From Micromonospora marina (GTDB lineage: Bacteria > Actinomycetota > Actinomycetes > Mycobacteriales > Micromonosporaceae), in NCBI RefSeq assembly GCF_900091565.1, contig NZ_FMCV01000009.1:120822-184821 (forward strand): a stretch of 64,000 nucleotides of DNA, written 5' to 3'. The position numbers and the translations under genes were made by a program. Shown one piece after another: positions 42,996 to 52,242 of this stretch. The notes under the pieces were generated by a model, which was not told the DNA's origin, did not search any database, and worked only from the letters and a program-made list of their open reading frames with translations. Each line of letters begins with the position of its first letter. Within the stretch, counting starts at the first letter, position 1.

Positions 42996-44150
42996 TCACC
43001 GCCAGACGGTACGGCGCAGCCCCTCGTGACCGGCGCACACGTCGCGCTGGCCGCCGGTGCGGCTGACCGAACCGTCGCGGCACTGCACCAGCCAGCCGCG
43101 CTCGGACCAGAACCCGGGTACGCAGTCGAACCAGTCGCACACTCCGGCGGCCGGCCGGCGGATGCGCTGGCCGCCGCAGAAGTCGTACCCGAAGGGGTTC
43201 GCCGGGGCGCCGCAGCGGCGCTCGACCGGCGGCTGCGGCGTGCCGCGCGGCGGTGCCGGACGGGCGCGGGACGGTTCGGGGCTCGTGCTGGGCCGGACCT
43301 GGACGGCGGGCGCGACGTGCGGCGGCGCGGGCGTGCCGGTGGCCCCCGGGGTCGCGGCGGCGGCGCGTTCCGAGCCGGCCCGGGTGGGCGGGTTGGACGC
43401 GACGAGCATCGCCGGCACGAGCAGCGCGAGCGCCGCGCCGACCGCCACCGTCCGCCGGCCGCCGGGCACCAGCGCGGTGACACGGGCCTGGGCGGGGGTG
43501 AGCACGGCCGGGCGTTTTGGCTGCGCCGCGGTGTGCTCCGCGATCAGCTCGTCCAGCTCGGCCACGACCGCGGCGCGCTGTTCGATCGCGTCGGCGAAGG
43601 CCAGCGTGAGCGTGAACCGGAAGTCGGCCGCCGCGCCGGTGGGCAGCAGCAGCCCGGAGGTACGCCGCCGGTCCAGCACCTGGATCAGGGTGACCGGCGC
43701 GCCGGGGTCGTGGGACAGGCCGGTCATCCGGCCGTACGCCCAGTCGCGCCGGCCGCGTCCGCCGAGCAGCACCAGCCGCCGGTTGGTGAGCACGGCGAGC
43801 CCGGCGTCGACCACCTTGACGCCCTCGGGGCGGCGCGGGCGCAGCGCGGGCGGGTCGGCCTCGACTGTCAGTTCGGGGGCGGGCAGCACAGCGGTGTGCC
43901 GCACCTCCACCAGTTGCGCGGCCGGGAGCGTCCAGAAGACCACCTCTCCGGGGGCCAGCTCCATCGGCAGGCCGACGCCCGCCTGGGCCGAGCCGTGGAA
44001 GGACACCGCGAGGTTACGCAGGCGGCGCAGCTCGTCGTCCCGGCGCCGCCACGCCTCGTCGGCGGCGCGGAAAGCCCGCTGACGCCGCTCGTTCTGCCGG
44101 TGCGCCCACCGGTACCGCCATGTGGAACCCGTCGAATCAGTCTTCGCCAC
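42996..44150 (-). CDS. Membrane-anchored protein, unknown function
   Basis: 384 residues from GTG 44150, with a clear GGAGGAG. The N-terminal half is cytoplasmic, rich in charged residues, with a T-N-R-R-L-V-L-L-G-G segment. One transmembrane helix follows near residue 235 (A-V-G-A-A-L-A-L-L-V-P-A-M-L), then a proline/alanine/serine linker and a C-terminal domain with six cysteines (C-G-A-P, D-F-C-G-G, V-C-D-W-F-D-C-V, Q-C-R-D-G, V-C-A-G-H) that should be disulfide-bonded outside. No family recognised. Confidence 0.75.
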   Translation of the reverse strand: MAKTDSTGSTWRYRWAHRQNERRQRAFRAADEAWRRRDDELRRLRNLAVSFHGSAQAGVGLPMELAPGEVVFWTLPAAQLVEVRHTAVLPAPELTVEADPPALRPRRPEGVKVVDAGLAVLTNRRLVLLGGRGRRDWAYGRMTGLSHDPGAPVTLIQVLDRRRTSGLLLPTGAAADFRFTLTLAFADAIEQRAAVVAELDELIAEHTAAQPKRPAVLTPAQARVTALVPGGRRTVAVGAALALLVPAMLVASNPPTRAGSERAAAATPGATGTPAPPHVAPAVQVRPSTSPEPSRARPAPPRGTPQPPVERRCGAPANPFGYDFCGGQRIRRPAAGVCDWFDCVPGFWSERGWLVQCRDGSVSRTGGQRDVCAGHEGLRRTVWR

Positions 44151-44413
44151 GCCGACTCCTCCGCCGCGCGAGTCCACCAATCGGGGTGTCATTCATGTCA
44201 ACGGTGCGGCAGGGGTACCAAGACACGCGAAAGTCACCAATTAGACCGATCGGCTGATTGACCGACACAATCGGCGGAAACCCCTGCGTCGATTCGCCTT
44301 CCGTACCACCGGGTCGCGGCGGTCCCGCTTCGTCGTGCGGGAGCGTGGACACGTCGGTAACGTCAGCCGCAACGGCGGGGCGGAGCGGCCCCGGGCGGCG
44401 AGGAGGTGCACCG

Positions 44414-45955
44414 GTGGGCGACCCGGCCGTGGTGGTGGGAGTGGACATCGGCACCACCAGTTCCAAGGCCGTCGCGTTCGACACCACCGGGCGGCAACTG
44501 GCCGGCCACTCGATCGGCTACCCGCTGGACGATCCGAACCCGGGCTGGGCCGAGCAGGATCCGGACCTCATCCACCAAGCCGTTCTCGGCGTGATCCGTG
44601 CAGTGGTGGACGAGCTGGACCGGCCGATCGCCGGCCTGTCGTTCAGCACCGCCATGCACAGCCTGATCGGGCTGGACGCCGACGGCAACCCGCTGACCCC
44701 GTCGATCACCTGGGCCGACTCCCGGGCCAGCGCGCAGGCCGAGCGCCTGCGCGCCGCGCCGTCCGGGCTCGCCCTGCACCGGCGCACCGGCACCCCGGTG
44801 CACCCGATGGCACCGCTGCCCAAGCTGGTCTGGTTCGCCGAGCAGGAACCCAAACTGCACGAGCGGGTCGCGCACTGGGTGGGCATCAAGGACCTCGTCC
44901 TGCGGCGGCTCGCCGAGGCGCTGGTCACCGACCACTCGGTCGCCTCCGCCACCGGCCTGATGGACATCCACCGGCTGGCCTGGGACACCGAGGCGCTCCG
45001 CGTCGCGGGCATCACCGAGGAGCAGCTTCCCCAGCTCGTACCGACCACCCACGTGCTCCCGGGGCTCACCGCCGAGGCGGCGCGGGCCACCGGGCTGCCG
45101 GTCGACACCCCGATCGTGGTGGGCGCCGGTGACGGACCGCTGGCGAACCTCGGGCTCGGCGCGGTCCGCCCCGGCGTGGTGGCCTGCTCGATCGGCACCA
45201 GCGGCGCGATGCGGGTGATGGTGGAACGTCCCGGCGTGGACCCGCTCGGCGGCGTGTTCTGCTACGCGCTCACCGAGGACCGCTGGGTGGTCGGCGGCGC
45301 GATCAACAACGGCGGGATCGCCCTCCAGTGGGCGAACGACGCGCTCGCCCCCGAACTGGGCGAGAACGCCGAGGTGGAGCTGCTCGACCTGGCCGCCACC
45401 GCGCCGGTCGGCTCCGGCGGGCTGATCATGCTGCCGTACCTGTTGAGCGAGCGGGCACCGCACTGGAGCGCGCTACCCCGCGGCGCGTACGTCGGGCTGA
45501 CCCACGGCCACGGCCGGGCGCACCTGGTCCGGGCCGCGTTGGAGGGCGTCTGCCAGCAGCTCGCCCTGGTCCTCGCCTCGGTCCGCGCGGCCGGCAACGA
45601 GGTACGCGAGGTCCGCGCCAGCGGCGGTTTCGCCCGTAGTGCGCTGTGGCGGCAGATCCTCGCGGACGCGCTCGGCATGCCGGTGCGGTTCCCCGCCGGG
45701 CACGAGGGGTCCGGCTTCGGCGCCGCGCTGCTCGGCATGCAGGCGCTCGGCCTGATCCCGTCGATCGAGGTCGCCGCCGATCTGGTCCGGATCGAGGAGA
45801 CGGTCCGCCCGGATCCCGCCTCCGCCGCCACGTACGCGGCGCTGCTCCCGCTCTTCTCCGAGCTGTACGACGCACTCGTACCCACGTTCGCGTCCCTGCG
45901 GCGGATGGCGCCGAGCCTGCCGCCGGAACCGCCACCCACCGCACCACCCCGCTGA
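44414..45955 (+). CDS. gntK: FGGY-family gluconate kinase
   Basis: 513 residues from GTG 44414 with a perfect AGGAGGTGCACCG site. FGGY features: G-V-D-I-G-T-T-S-S-K near residue 8, V-G-A-G-D-G-P-L-A-N in the middle and the late G-G-x-x-R-S motif as S-G-G-F-A-R-S-A-L-W. It is the first gene of an operon with a GntP-type permease, which supports gluconate (rather than xylulose or glycerol) as substrate. It should give 6-phosphogluconate. No local GntR gene is seen. Confidence 0.85.
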   Translation: MGDPAVVVGVDIGTTSSKAVAFDTTGRQLAGHSIGYPLDDPNPGWAEQDPDLIHQAVLGVIRAVVDELDRPIAGLSFSTAMHSLIGLDADGNPLTPSITWADSRASAQAERLRAAPSGLALHRRTGTPVHPMAPLPKLVWFAEQEPKLHERVAHWVGIKDLVLRRLAEALVTDHSVASATGLMDIHRLAWDTEALRVAGITEEQLPQLVPTTHVLPGLTAEAARATGLPVDTPIVVGAGDGPLANLGLGAVRPGVVACSIGTSGAMRVMVERPGVDPLGGVFCYALTEDRWVVGGAINNGGIALQWANDALAPELGENAEVELLDLAATAPVGSGGLIMLPYLLSERAPHWSALPRGAYVGLTHGHGRAHLVRAALEGVCQQLALVLASVRAAGNEVREVRASGGFARSALWRQILADALGMPVRFPAGHEGSGFGAALLGMQALGLIPSIEVAADLVRIEETVRPDPASAATYAALLPLFSELYDALVPTFASLRRMAPSLPPEPPPTAPPR

Positions 45956-45967
45956 CGACCGAAGGGC

Positions 45968-47485
45968 GTGATAGCCGTGGTCACACTGCTCGCCGCACCA
46001 GCGGAACCGCTGACGAACGCCGGTGACACCCAGCTCGTCCTCGCGGCCCTGCTGGGCATCGCCGCGGTGGTGCTGCTCATCGCGTGGGGCAAGGTGCACC
46101 CGTTCCTGGCGCTGATCCTCGGCGCGGCGGTGCTCGGCGTGGTCGCCGCCGTACCCGTCGACAAGATCGTCACGTCGTTCAGCGGCGGCGTCGGCTCCAC
46201 AGTCGGCGGGGTGGGCCTGCTGATCGCGCTCGGCGCGATGATCGGCGGCCTGCTGGCCGAGTCCGGCGGGGCGGACGGCATCGTGGAACGGGTGGTCGGC
46301 CGGGTCTCCGGAAGCGCGCTGCCCTGGGCGATGGCCGGGGTGGCCGCGCTCATCGGCCTGCCGCTGTTCTTCGAGGTCGGCGTGGTGCTGCTGGTGCCGA
46401 TCGTGCTGCTCGTCTCGCTGCGGGTGGACGTGCCGCTGATGAAGATCGGCATTCCCGCGCTCGCCGGCCTGTCGGTGCTGCACGGCCTGGTGCCGCCGCA
46501 CCCCGGCCCGCTGGTGGCGATCGACGCGCTCGGCGCCAACCTCGGTCAGACGCTCGCCCTGGGCCTGCTGGTGGCGATCCCCACCGTGATCATCGCCGGC
46601 CCGGTCTTCGGCAACCTCATCGCCCGGTACGTGCCGGCCACCGCACCGGCCGCGCTGCTGCCCACCCGGCGCGACACCGCTGACCGCAGCCCCACCCGGC
46701 CCGGCGACGGCCGGCTCGACGCCGACGGCGACCTGGTCACCGAGGACGACCTGCTCAACCCGGGCACCGGCCGCCCCGGCGCCGCGATCGAGGAACCGGC
46801 CGGGCGGCGGTCGACCCGGCCCCCGGCGCTCTGGGCGGCGGTGGTCACCGTGCTGCTGCCGGTGGTGCTGATGCTGTTGCGGGCGATCGGTGAACTGACG
46901 CTCGACGAGGGCACCGCCGGCCGCAAGGCGCTGGACATCGTCGGCACCCCGATCATCGCGCTGCTCGCGGGCGTCATCTTCGCCATGATCTTCCTGGGTT
47001 ACCGGTCCGGCTTCAGCCGTACCCAGGTCTCCGGTTTCCTCGGCGGCTCGCTGCCGCCGATCGCCGGCATCCTGCTGATCGTCGCCGCAGGTGGCGGCTT
47101 CAAACAGGTGCTCGTCGACGCCGGCGTGGGCGACCTGGTCGCGGACGCCGCCGAGGGCGCGAACCTCTCGCCGCTGCTGCTCGGCTGGTTGGTAGCGGTC
47201 GGCATCCGGGTCGCCACCGGCTCGGCCACGGTCGCCACCATCACCGCCGCCGGCATCGTCGCGCCGCTGGCCGCCACACTCCAGGGCCCCGAGGTGGCGC
47301 TGCTGGCGCTGGCCATCGGCTGCGGGTCGCTGTTCTTCTCCCACGTCAACGACGCCGGCTTCTGGCTGGTGAAGGAGTACTTCGGGTTGACCGTCGGGCA
47401 GACCATCAAGAGCTGGTCGGTGATGGAGACGATCATCTCCGTGGTCGGCTTCCTCGGCGTCCTGCTGCTCGACGTGTTCATCTAG
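45968..47485 (+). CDS. gntP: GntP-family gluconate permease
   Basis: 505 residues from GTG 45968 (GTG 45977 also possible), 12 bases after the kinase. About 12 transmembrane helices. Family hallmarks: L-V-P-P-H-P-G-P-L in the first half, T-G-S-A-T-V-A and H-V-N-D-A-G-F-W-L-V-K-E-Y-F near the end. A hydrophilic loop at about residues 225-285 rich in D/R/P is longer than in enterobacterial GntP. It imports gluconate by proton symport for the adjacent kinase. Confidence 0.92.
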   Translation: MIAVVTLLAAPAEPLTNAGDTQLVLAALLGIAAVVLLIAWGKVHPFLALILGAAVLGVVAAVPVDKIVTSFSGGVGSTVGGVGLLIALGAMIGGLLAESGGADGIVERVVGRVSGSALPWAMAGVAALIGLPLFFEVGVVLLVPIVLLVSLRVDVPLMKIGIPALAGLSVLHGLVPPHPGPLVAIDALGANLGQTLALGLLVAIPTVIIAGPVFGNLIARYVPATAPAALLPTRRDTADRSPTRPGDGRLDADGDLVTEDDLLNPGTGRPGAAIEEPAGRRSTRPPALWAAVVTVLLPVVLMLLRAIGELTLDEGTAGRKALDIVGTPIIALLAGVIFAMIFLGYRSGFSRTQVSGFLGGSLPPIAGILLIVAAGGGFKQVLVDAGVGDLVADAAEGANLSPLLLGWLVAVGIRVATGSATVATITAAGIVAPLAATLQGPEVALLALAIGCGSLFFSHVNDAGFWLVKEYFGLTVGQTIKSWSVMETIISVVGFLGVLLLDVFI

Positions 47486-47491
47486 CGGCGG

Positions 47492-47776
47492 TCAGGGAGC
47501 CTCGACGCCGGAGATGCGAAACTTGTGCACCTCGGCGCCGAGGATCTCCGTCACCTGCTCGGCCTCCGGGCCGGAGCCCCGGAACGCCAGCAACTGCTCG
47601 TCGGACTCCCACCGCTCGTAGACGTTGATCCGGCCCGGCTCGACCAGGTCGGCGCTGACCGCGAAGTCGACGCAGCCGGGCGCGGCGCGGGCCGCGCGGA
47701 CGGCGGCCTCGCAGGACGCCAGGTAGGCGTCCCGCGAGGCCGGATCGACGTAGAGGGTGCCGGCGACGATGAGCAT
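47492..47776 (-). CDS. Antibiotic biosynthesis monooxygenase (ABM) domain protein
   Basis: 94 residues from ATG 47776. M-L-I-V-A-G-T-L-Y-V-D-P, C-V-D-F-A-V-S, V-Y-E-R-W-E-S-D-E-Q-L match the small ABM ferredoxin-like fold. Probably a cofactor-free quinone-type monooxygenase or a haem-protein-like stress protein. It is the second gene behind the MerR regulator on the same strand, 35 bases apart. Confidence 0.85.
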   Translation of the reverse strand: MLIVAGTLYVDPASRDAYLASCEAAVRAARAAPGCVDFAVSADLVEPGRINVYERWESDEQLLAFRGSGPEAEQVTEILGAEVHKFRISGVEAP

Positions 47777-47811
47777 GCCGGCCATCCTGCCACGCCCGAT
47801 CCCGATCCCGA

Positions 47812-48570
47812 TCAGGACCGGCTGATCGCGTTGGCGTGGATCGCCTCGTTCAGGTACGCGGCCATCCCGGGCCGCAGCGTCTCGTAGTGAGCGGTGAACC
47901 GCGGGTCCGCCACGTACATGTCCGCCAGGCCGGTGTGGATCTCGTACGAGCAGTCGTACCACCACTTCGTGATGAGCTGCCGGTGCTCCTCGGCCAGCGC
48001 CATCGCCTCCGGGCCGTCAGCGGGCGCGCCCGAGTCCATGAGCGCGACGAACCGCCGCCCCCAGTCCTCGTTCTCCGCCTTGTTGCGCAGCAAGTCCTCC
48101 TTCGAGTAGCGGCCCGCGCGCTCCTGCGACTGCCGGTACGCCTCGGTGCCGCCCCAGCGCTGCTCGGCCTCCTCGGCGTGCTCGTCCGGGTCGAAGTTTC
48201 CGAACACCTCGAACCGCTCCTCCGGCGTCAACTGGATTCCCAACTTCCTCGCCTCCATCGCGTGTTCGATCGCCGTGACCATCTCCTGGAGCTTCCCGAT
48301 CCGCCCGGACAGCAGCTCGTGCTGCCGGCGCAGGTGCGCCACCGGGTCGGCGTCCGGGTCGTCCAGGATCTCGGCGATCTCCTCCAGCGGGAACCCCAGC
48401 TCGCGGTAGTAACGGATGAGCTGCAACCGGTCCAGGTCCGCCTCGTCGTAGCGGCGGTAGCCCGCCGACGTGCGCCCGCTGGGCCGCAGCAACCCGATCT
48501 CGTCGTAGTGGTGCAGCGTCCGGACCGTCACCCGGGCCGCCCGCGCCACCTGACCCACCGTGTACGCCAT
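47812..48570 (-). CDS. TipA-like MerR-family regulator (TipAS effector domain)
   Basis: 252 residues from ATG 48570, strong GGGAGGG. N-terminal MerR HTH: Y-T-V-G-Q-V-A-R-A-A-R-V-T-V-R-T-L-H-H-Y. A dimer helix follows, then the TipAS domain (E-V-F-G-N-F, S-Q-E-R-A-G-R-Y-S-K-E-D, final helix). In Streptomyces this domain binds thiopeptides and triggers drug-defence genes. The ABM gene just downstream is a likely target. Confidence 0.92.
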   Translation of the reverse strand: MAYTVGQVARAARVTVRTLHHYDEIGLLRPSGRTSAGYRRYDEADLDRLQLIRYYRELGFPLEEIAEILDDPDADPVAHLRRQHELLSGRIGKLQEMVTAIEHAMEARKLGIQLTPEERFEVFGNFDPDEHAEEAEQRWGGTEAYRQSQERAGRYSKEDLLRNKAENEDWGRRFVALMDSGAPADGPEAMALAEEHRQLITKWWYDCSYEIHTGLADMYVADPRFTAHYETLRPGMAAYLNEAIHANAISRS

Positions 48571-48634
48571 GGTTCCCTCCCTTCTGCGACCAAGACTCCC
48601 GCCTCCCGCTGCGTGAGGGTCAAGCCGGAAAACA

Positions 48635-48668
48635 CGACGCCCCCGACCATGATCGGCCGGGGGCGTCG
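48635..48668. terminator. Hairpin terminator between minus-strand genes
   Basis: An 11-bp stem, CGACGCCCCCG (48635-48645) with CGGGGGCGTCG (48658-48668), lies ten bases past the stop (48678) of the next gene on the minus strand. Confidence 0.75.
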
Positions 48669-48677
48669 CCGGTGCGG

Positions 48678-49310
48678 TCAGTTGGTGACCTTCTCCTTCT
48701 CCGGGGCGGCGAAGGTCGCGTTAGCCGGGGTGCGGAAGGCGTGCACCAGACCGGCAGCCGAGAGCAGCAGGAGCAGGCCCGCGCCGAGGTACAGGGCCAG
48801 GGCGCCCTGCTCGGCCTTGCGGCCGAACTCGCTGAAGCCGTACGAGGTGAGCAGCAGGCCGCGCAGCGTCTCGCCCTTGAACACGGTCTCCCGCTGGGCG
48901 GTCACCTCGGCGAGCTGCTTCTGCAGGTCGGCCAGGTTGGCGGCGTTGCTCTGCTGGGCCTGGGCCACCTGCTCGCGCAGCGCACTCTGCGGCTCGCCCA
49001 GGTCGGCGTAGGTCCTGCCGCCGGCCATGTTCTTCAGGTGCAGGCCGATGTAGTCGTTGGCGTAGCACTCGGCCTGCTTGCCGGTGGTCATCTTCTGGCC
49101 GGCGTACTCGCGCAGGCAGTCCGACTGCTTCTCCTCGTCGGACAGCTCGTCCGCCGGGGTGAAGGTGATGTGCTGCGCGCCGAGCTGGTCGCGTACGTAG
49201 TCGTTGGCGAAGTTGGCGTTCGTCGTCAGGACGACGCCGACGACGAGCAGCAGGACCGCCAGGCCCAGCCCACCGATGCTGAACAGCAGGTCGAGCGTCC
49301 GTCGCTTCAT
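48678..49310 (-). CDS. Two-pass membrane protein of unknown function
   Basis: 210 residues from ATG 49310, with GGGGAG at a good distance. Helix 1 lies at about residues 8-27 and helix 2 near 170-190; between them is an extracytoplasmic region with two cysteines (D-C-L-R-E-Y-A-G and E-C-Y-A-N-D-Y-I) and a coiled coil (A-Q-A-Q-Q-S-N-A-A-N-L-A-D-L). No family name can be given with certainty. Probably expressed alone: it has its own terminator. Confidence 0.8.
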   Translation of the reverse strand: MKRRTLDLLFSIGGLGLAVLLLVVGVVLTTNANFANDYVRDQLGAQHITFTPADELSDEEKQSDCLREYAGQKMTTGKQAECYANDYIGLHLKNMAGGRTYADLGEPQSALREQVAQAQQSNAANLADLQKQLAEVTAQRETVFKGETLRGLLLTSYGFSEFGRKAEQGALALYLGAGLLLLLSAAGLVHAFRTPANATFAAPEKEKVTN

Positions 49311-49439
49311 ATCAGGCTCCCCTGTGGAGGATGTGTTCGTCTTGGTGACGAGAACCATCCTGGCGGCGGCCACCCGCTCCGAGCAGGGTCGAACCCCCCG
49401 TCCCCGCCGGGACCTTCGGCCCCCGTGGACCCGGGCCGG

Positions 49440-51713
49440 TCAGCGCTCGGCGCCGGACAACGCGGGGAGCAGGTCCGGCAGGGCGGCCGGGCGGCCGTAC
49501 CGCCAGCCCTGGCCCTGCCGGCAGCCGATCGCGGTGACCGCCGCGTGCTGCGCGACCGTTTCGACGCCCTCGGCGACCACGGCCAGGTCGAACGCGCCGG
49601 CCAGCCGGTTCACCATCTCCACGGTGGCGTACGCGCGGGCGTCGCCGGCGTCCAGCCGGGACACGAACGACCTGTCGATCTTCAGCTCGGTGGCCGGGAT
49701 GCGGTGCAGGTAGCTCAACGACGAGTACCCGGTGCCGAAGTCGTCGATGGCGATGCGGATGCCGAGGTCACGTAGCTGGGACAGCCGGTCGAGCACCGAC
49801 TCGCTGCCCTCGATCAGCGCCGACTCGGTCAGTTCCAGGGTGAGCGCGCGGGGCGGCAGGCCGGCCGCGCCGACCGCGCCGGTGACAGTGGCGATCAGGT
49901 CCGGCCGGCACAGGTGGGCGGCGGCGATGTTCACCGCGACCGTCACGTCCGGCGCGTGCTCCCGCCAGGTGGCAGCGGCCCGGCACGCCTCGTGGATGAC
50001 CCACCTGTCGATGGCCACGATCAGCCCGGTCTCCTCGGCCAGCGGCAGGAACCGGGCCGGGGTCAGCACTCCCAGCCGGGGATGCCGCCAGCGCACCAAC
50101 GCCTCGGCGCTGCGTACCGTGCCGGTGTCCAGGTCGACGATGGGCTGGAACTCCATCAGCAACTGGCCCTCGTCGACCGCGCGGCGCAGGTCGGCGATGA
50201 GTTCCGCCCGGCTGACCGCCGACTCGCGCAGTTCCGGCGTGCACGTGCGGTACGCGGCCTTGCCTGCCGCCTTCGCCGCGTACATGGCGATGTCGGCGTC
50301 GCGGAGCAGGTCGGTGTGGGAGGTGTGCTGCGGCCCGTACTCGGCGATGCCGATGCTCGCCGACGGGTGGACGCCGAGATCCTCCTCGCCGGGCAGCGGC
50401 TCCAGGGCGGCGAGCAGCCGGACCGCGAGCCCTTCGGGTGACACCTGGCGCTCCCCGGCGACGAGCACCGCGAACTCGTCGCCGCCGAGCCGGGCGATCA
50501 TCCCGTCCGGGCCGACCGCGTCCTGCATGCGCTCCGCGGTGGCGGTCAGCAGCCGATCCCCGGCGGCGTGCCCGAACCTGTCGTTCACCTGCTTGAAGCC
50601 GTCCAGGTCGAGCAGCACCACGGCGACCGGGCCACCCACGCGCAACGCCCGCCGCAGCCGCCGGACGAACGTCAGCCGGTTGGGCAGGCCGGTGAGCTGG
50701 TCGGAGTACGCGAGCCGGCGCAGCCGCCCGACCAGCCGCAGGTTCTCGTTCGCGGCCAGGCCCTGGCGCAGCGCCAGCACCCCGAGCAGGCCCATCATGC
50801 CGACGAAGACCACCTGCGGGGTCTGCCCGCTGGGCTGCCGGGACAGCAGGACCGCGACGATCGCGCCCCCCACCGGCAGGTACGGCAACGCGACCCGCCA
50901 CCACGGCGGCAGCGGTGATTCGACCACGTCGTCCTCGCCGTCCGCGTCGTTCGGCGGCGGATAGCGGGTCGCCAGGCCGACCAGCAGGTAGCTCAGCGGC
51001 CAGCAGACGTCGACCGGGTGGCCCGGCGCGTAGTCGCCGCGCGCGACCAGGGAGACGTAGACGGCGTCCGCGCCGGACCGGATCGCCAGGCCCGCACCGA
51101 TGACGGTGAGCGCCCGCCACATCGGCCGGCCCGGACCGGCGACCGCCACCAGGATGGTGAGCTGCATCAGGTCGAACATCGGGTAGAGCAGCCCGAACGT
51201 GCGCATGGGATCGGCCATGTCGGCGTCGGTGATCCGGTGGAACACCACCACCCAGCCGATCGGGATGAGGGCCAGCCCCACGATCACCCCGTCGAGCAGG
51301 GTACGGGCCCGGCCGATCACGCTGCGCGGGCCGGTGCGGGAGCAGAGCAGCGCACCCGTGCCGGTGACGATGCCGGCGGCGAACAGGCCCGCCACCAGCG
51401 GGGTGTGAGGCAGGCCGAGCCCGCCGAGCCGTTCCACCGTCCACACCGCACGGCCGAGCGCGGCGAGGGCCATGGTGGCGGCGAGCAGTTCCCAGAACCG
51501 GCGCAACACGGCCGGCTGACGTCGCGAGGCGCCGGCGCAGAGCACCGCCGCCCAGGTCGACACCGCCATCGCACCGAGGTCGCTCACCAGCGCCGCACCG
51601 GGCAGCCGGGCGGCCAGCCAGGCCATCTCCCCGAGTACGACGACAGCGGCCGCGACGAGTCCGACACGGCCGACGAGCGGATGACGGGCCGGTGCCGCGG
51701 CGGCGAGGCTCAC
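49440..51713 (-). CDS. Membrane-bound GGDEF-EAL protein (diguanylate cyclase / phosphodiesterase)
   Basis: 757 residues from GTG 51713. The first ~310 residues hold about eight transmembrane helices. The GGDEF domain (about 330-490) has the intact active-site G-G-D-E-F and an upstream L-D-G-F-K. The EAL domain (about 500-750) has E-A-L-V-R-W, N-x-A at V-N-I-A-A, the D-D-F-G-T-G-Y-S-S loop and E-G-V-E. Both activities look possible, making or removing cyclic di-GMP. No sensor domain other than the membrane part is present. Confidence 0.92.
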   Translation of the reverse strand: MSLAAAAPARHPLVGRVGLVAAAVVVLGEMAWLAARLPGAALVSDLGAMAVSTWAAVLCAGASRRQPAVLRRFWELLAATMALAALGRAVWTVERLGGLGLPHTPLVAGLFAAGIVTGTGALLCSRTGPRSVIGRARTLLDGVIVGLALIPIGWVVVFHRITDADMADPMRTFGLLYPMFDLMQLTILVAVAGPGRPMWRALTVIGAGLAIRSGADAVYVSLVARGDYAPGHPVDVCWPLSYLLVGLATRYPPPNDADGEDDVVESPLPPWWRVALPYLPVGGAIVAVLLSRQPSGQTPQVVFVGMMGLLGVLALRQGLAANENLRLVGRLRRLAYSDQLTGLPNRLTFVRRLRRALRVGGPVAVVLLDLDGFKQVNDRFGHAAGDRLLTATAERMQDAVGPDGMIARLGGDEFAVLVAGERQVSPEGLAVRLLAALEPLPGEEDLGVHPSASIGIAEYGPQHTSHTDLLRDADIAMYAAKAAGKAAYRTCTPELRESAVSRAELIADLRRAVDEGQLLMEFQPIVDLDTGTVRSAEALVRWRHPRLGVLTPARFLPLAEETGLIVAIDRWVIHEACRAAATWREHAPDVTVAVNIAAAHLCRPDLIATVTGAVGAAGLPPRALTLELTESALIEGSESVLDRLSQLRDLGIRIAIDDFGTGYSSLSYLHRIPATELKIDRSFVSRLDAGDARAYATVEMVNRLAGAFDLAVVAEGVETVAQHAAVTAIGCRQGQGWRYGRPAALPDLLPALSGAER

Positions 51714-51842
51714 GTCGTGCTGGGATACAACGATTGCGCTCCGGCTCTCTTCCAGACGTGCACCCTCGACGACGAGGACCGGACGACGGACGGCGCAAGC
51801 CTAGCCAGCGCCGGGGACTGCCGCCAGAGTCGCGAGTGTCGG

Positions 51843-52239
51843 TCAGCGGACCGCGGGCGGGTGCCGGTAGAGCGAGACCAGGACGCCGTAGCGTGCCTGC
51901 CCCGGCGGCGCCTCCTCGGCCTCGCCCACCAGTTCGTCCAGCGTGGACCGGAGGTGCTGGGCCTGGGCCGGGGTGAGCCGCAGGTGCCGCAGGTGCACGA
52001 GCGGGTCGGGGTCGCCGGCGAGTTCCTCGGCGTACGCGCCCAGCAGCGCCGCCGTGGCGCCCGCGTCGGTGTCCGTGCCGACGAGCCGGCGGAACGTGCG
52101 TTCGTGGTAGCGCTCGGTGCCGCCCCGGACCTGGCGGCTGTGCGCCGGACGGACCATGCCGGCCTCGGTCAGCACCCCGAGGTGGTGGGCCACAGTGCCC
52201 TTCGCCTCGCCGAGACGGGCAGCGAGTTGGCTGAGCGCC
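51843..52239 (-). pseudogene. ArsR-type regulator lacking its 5' end
   Basis: Coding begins in the middle of the helix-turn-helix (P-A-L-S-Q-L-A-A-R-L-G-E-A-K-G-T-V-A-H-H-L) with no start codon in front. The rest (R-Y-H-E-R-T-F-R-R-L and on) reads normally to the stop at 51843. The missing part should be 30-50 residues, including the first HTH helices. It ends head to head on the likewise truncated S41 gene at about 52240. Confidence 0.7.
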
Positions 52240-52242
52240 GGG

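Noticed and set aside
41616..44261. 881-codon plus-strand frame at 42-44 kb
   Set aside because: It covers two real minus-strand genes; typical antisense composition.
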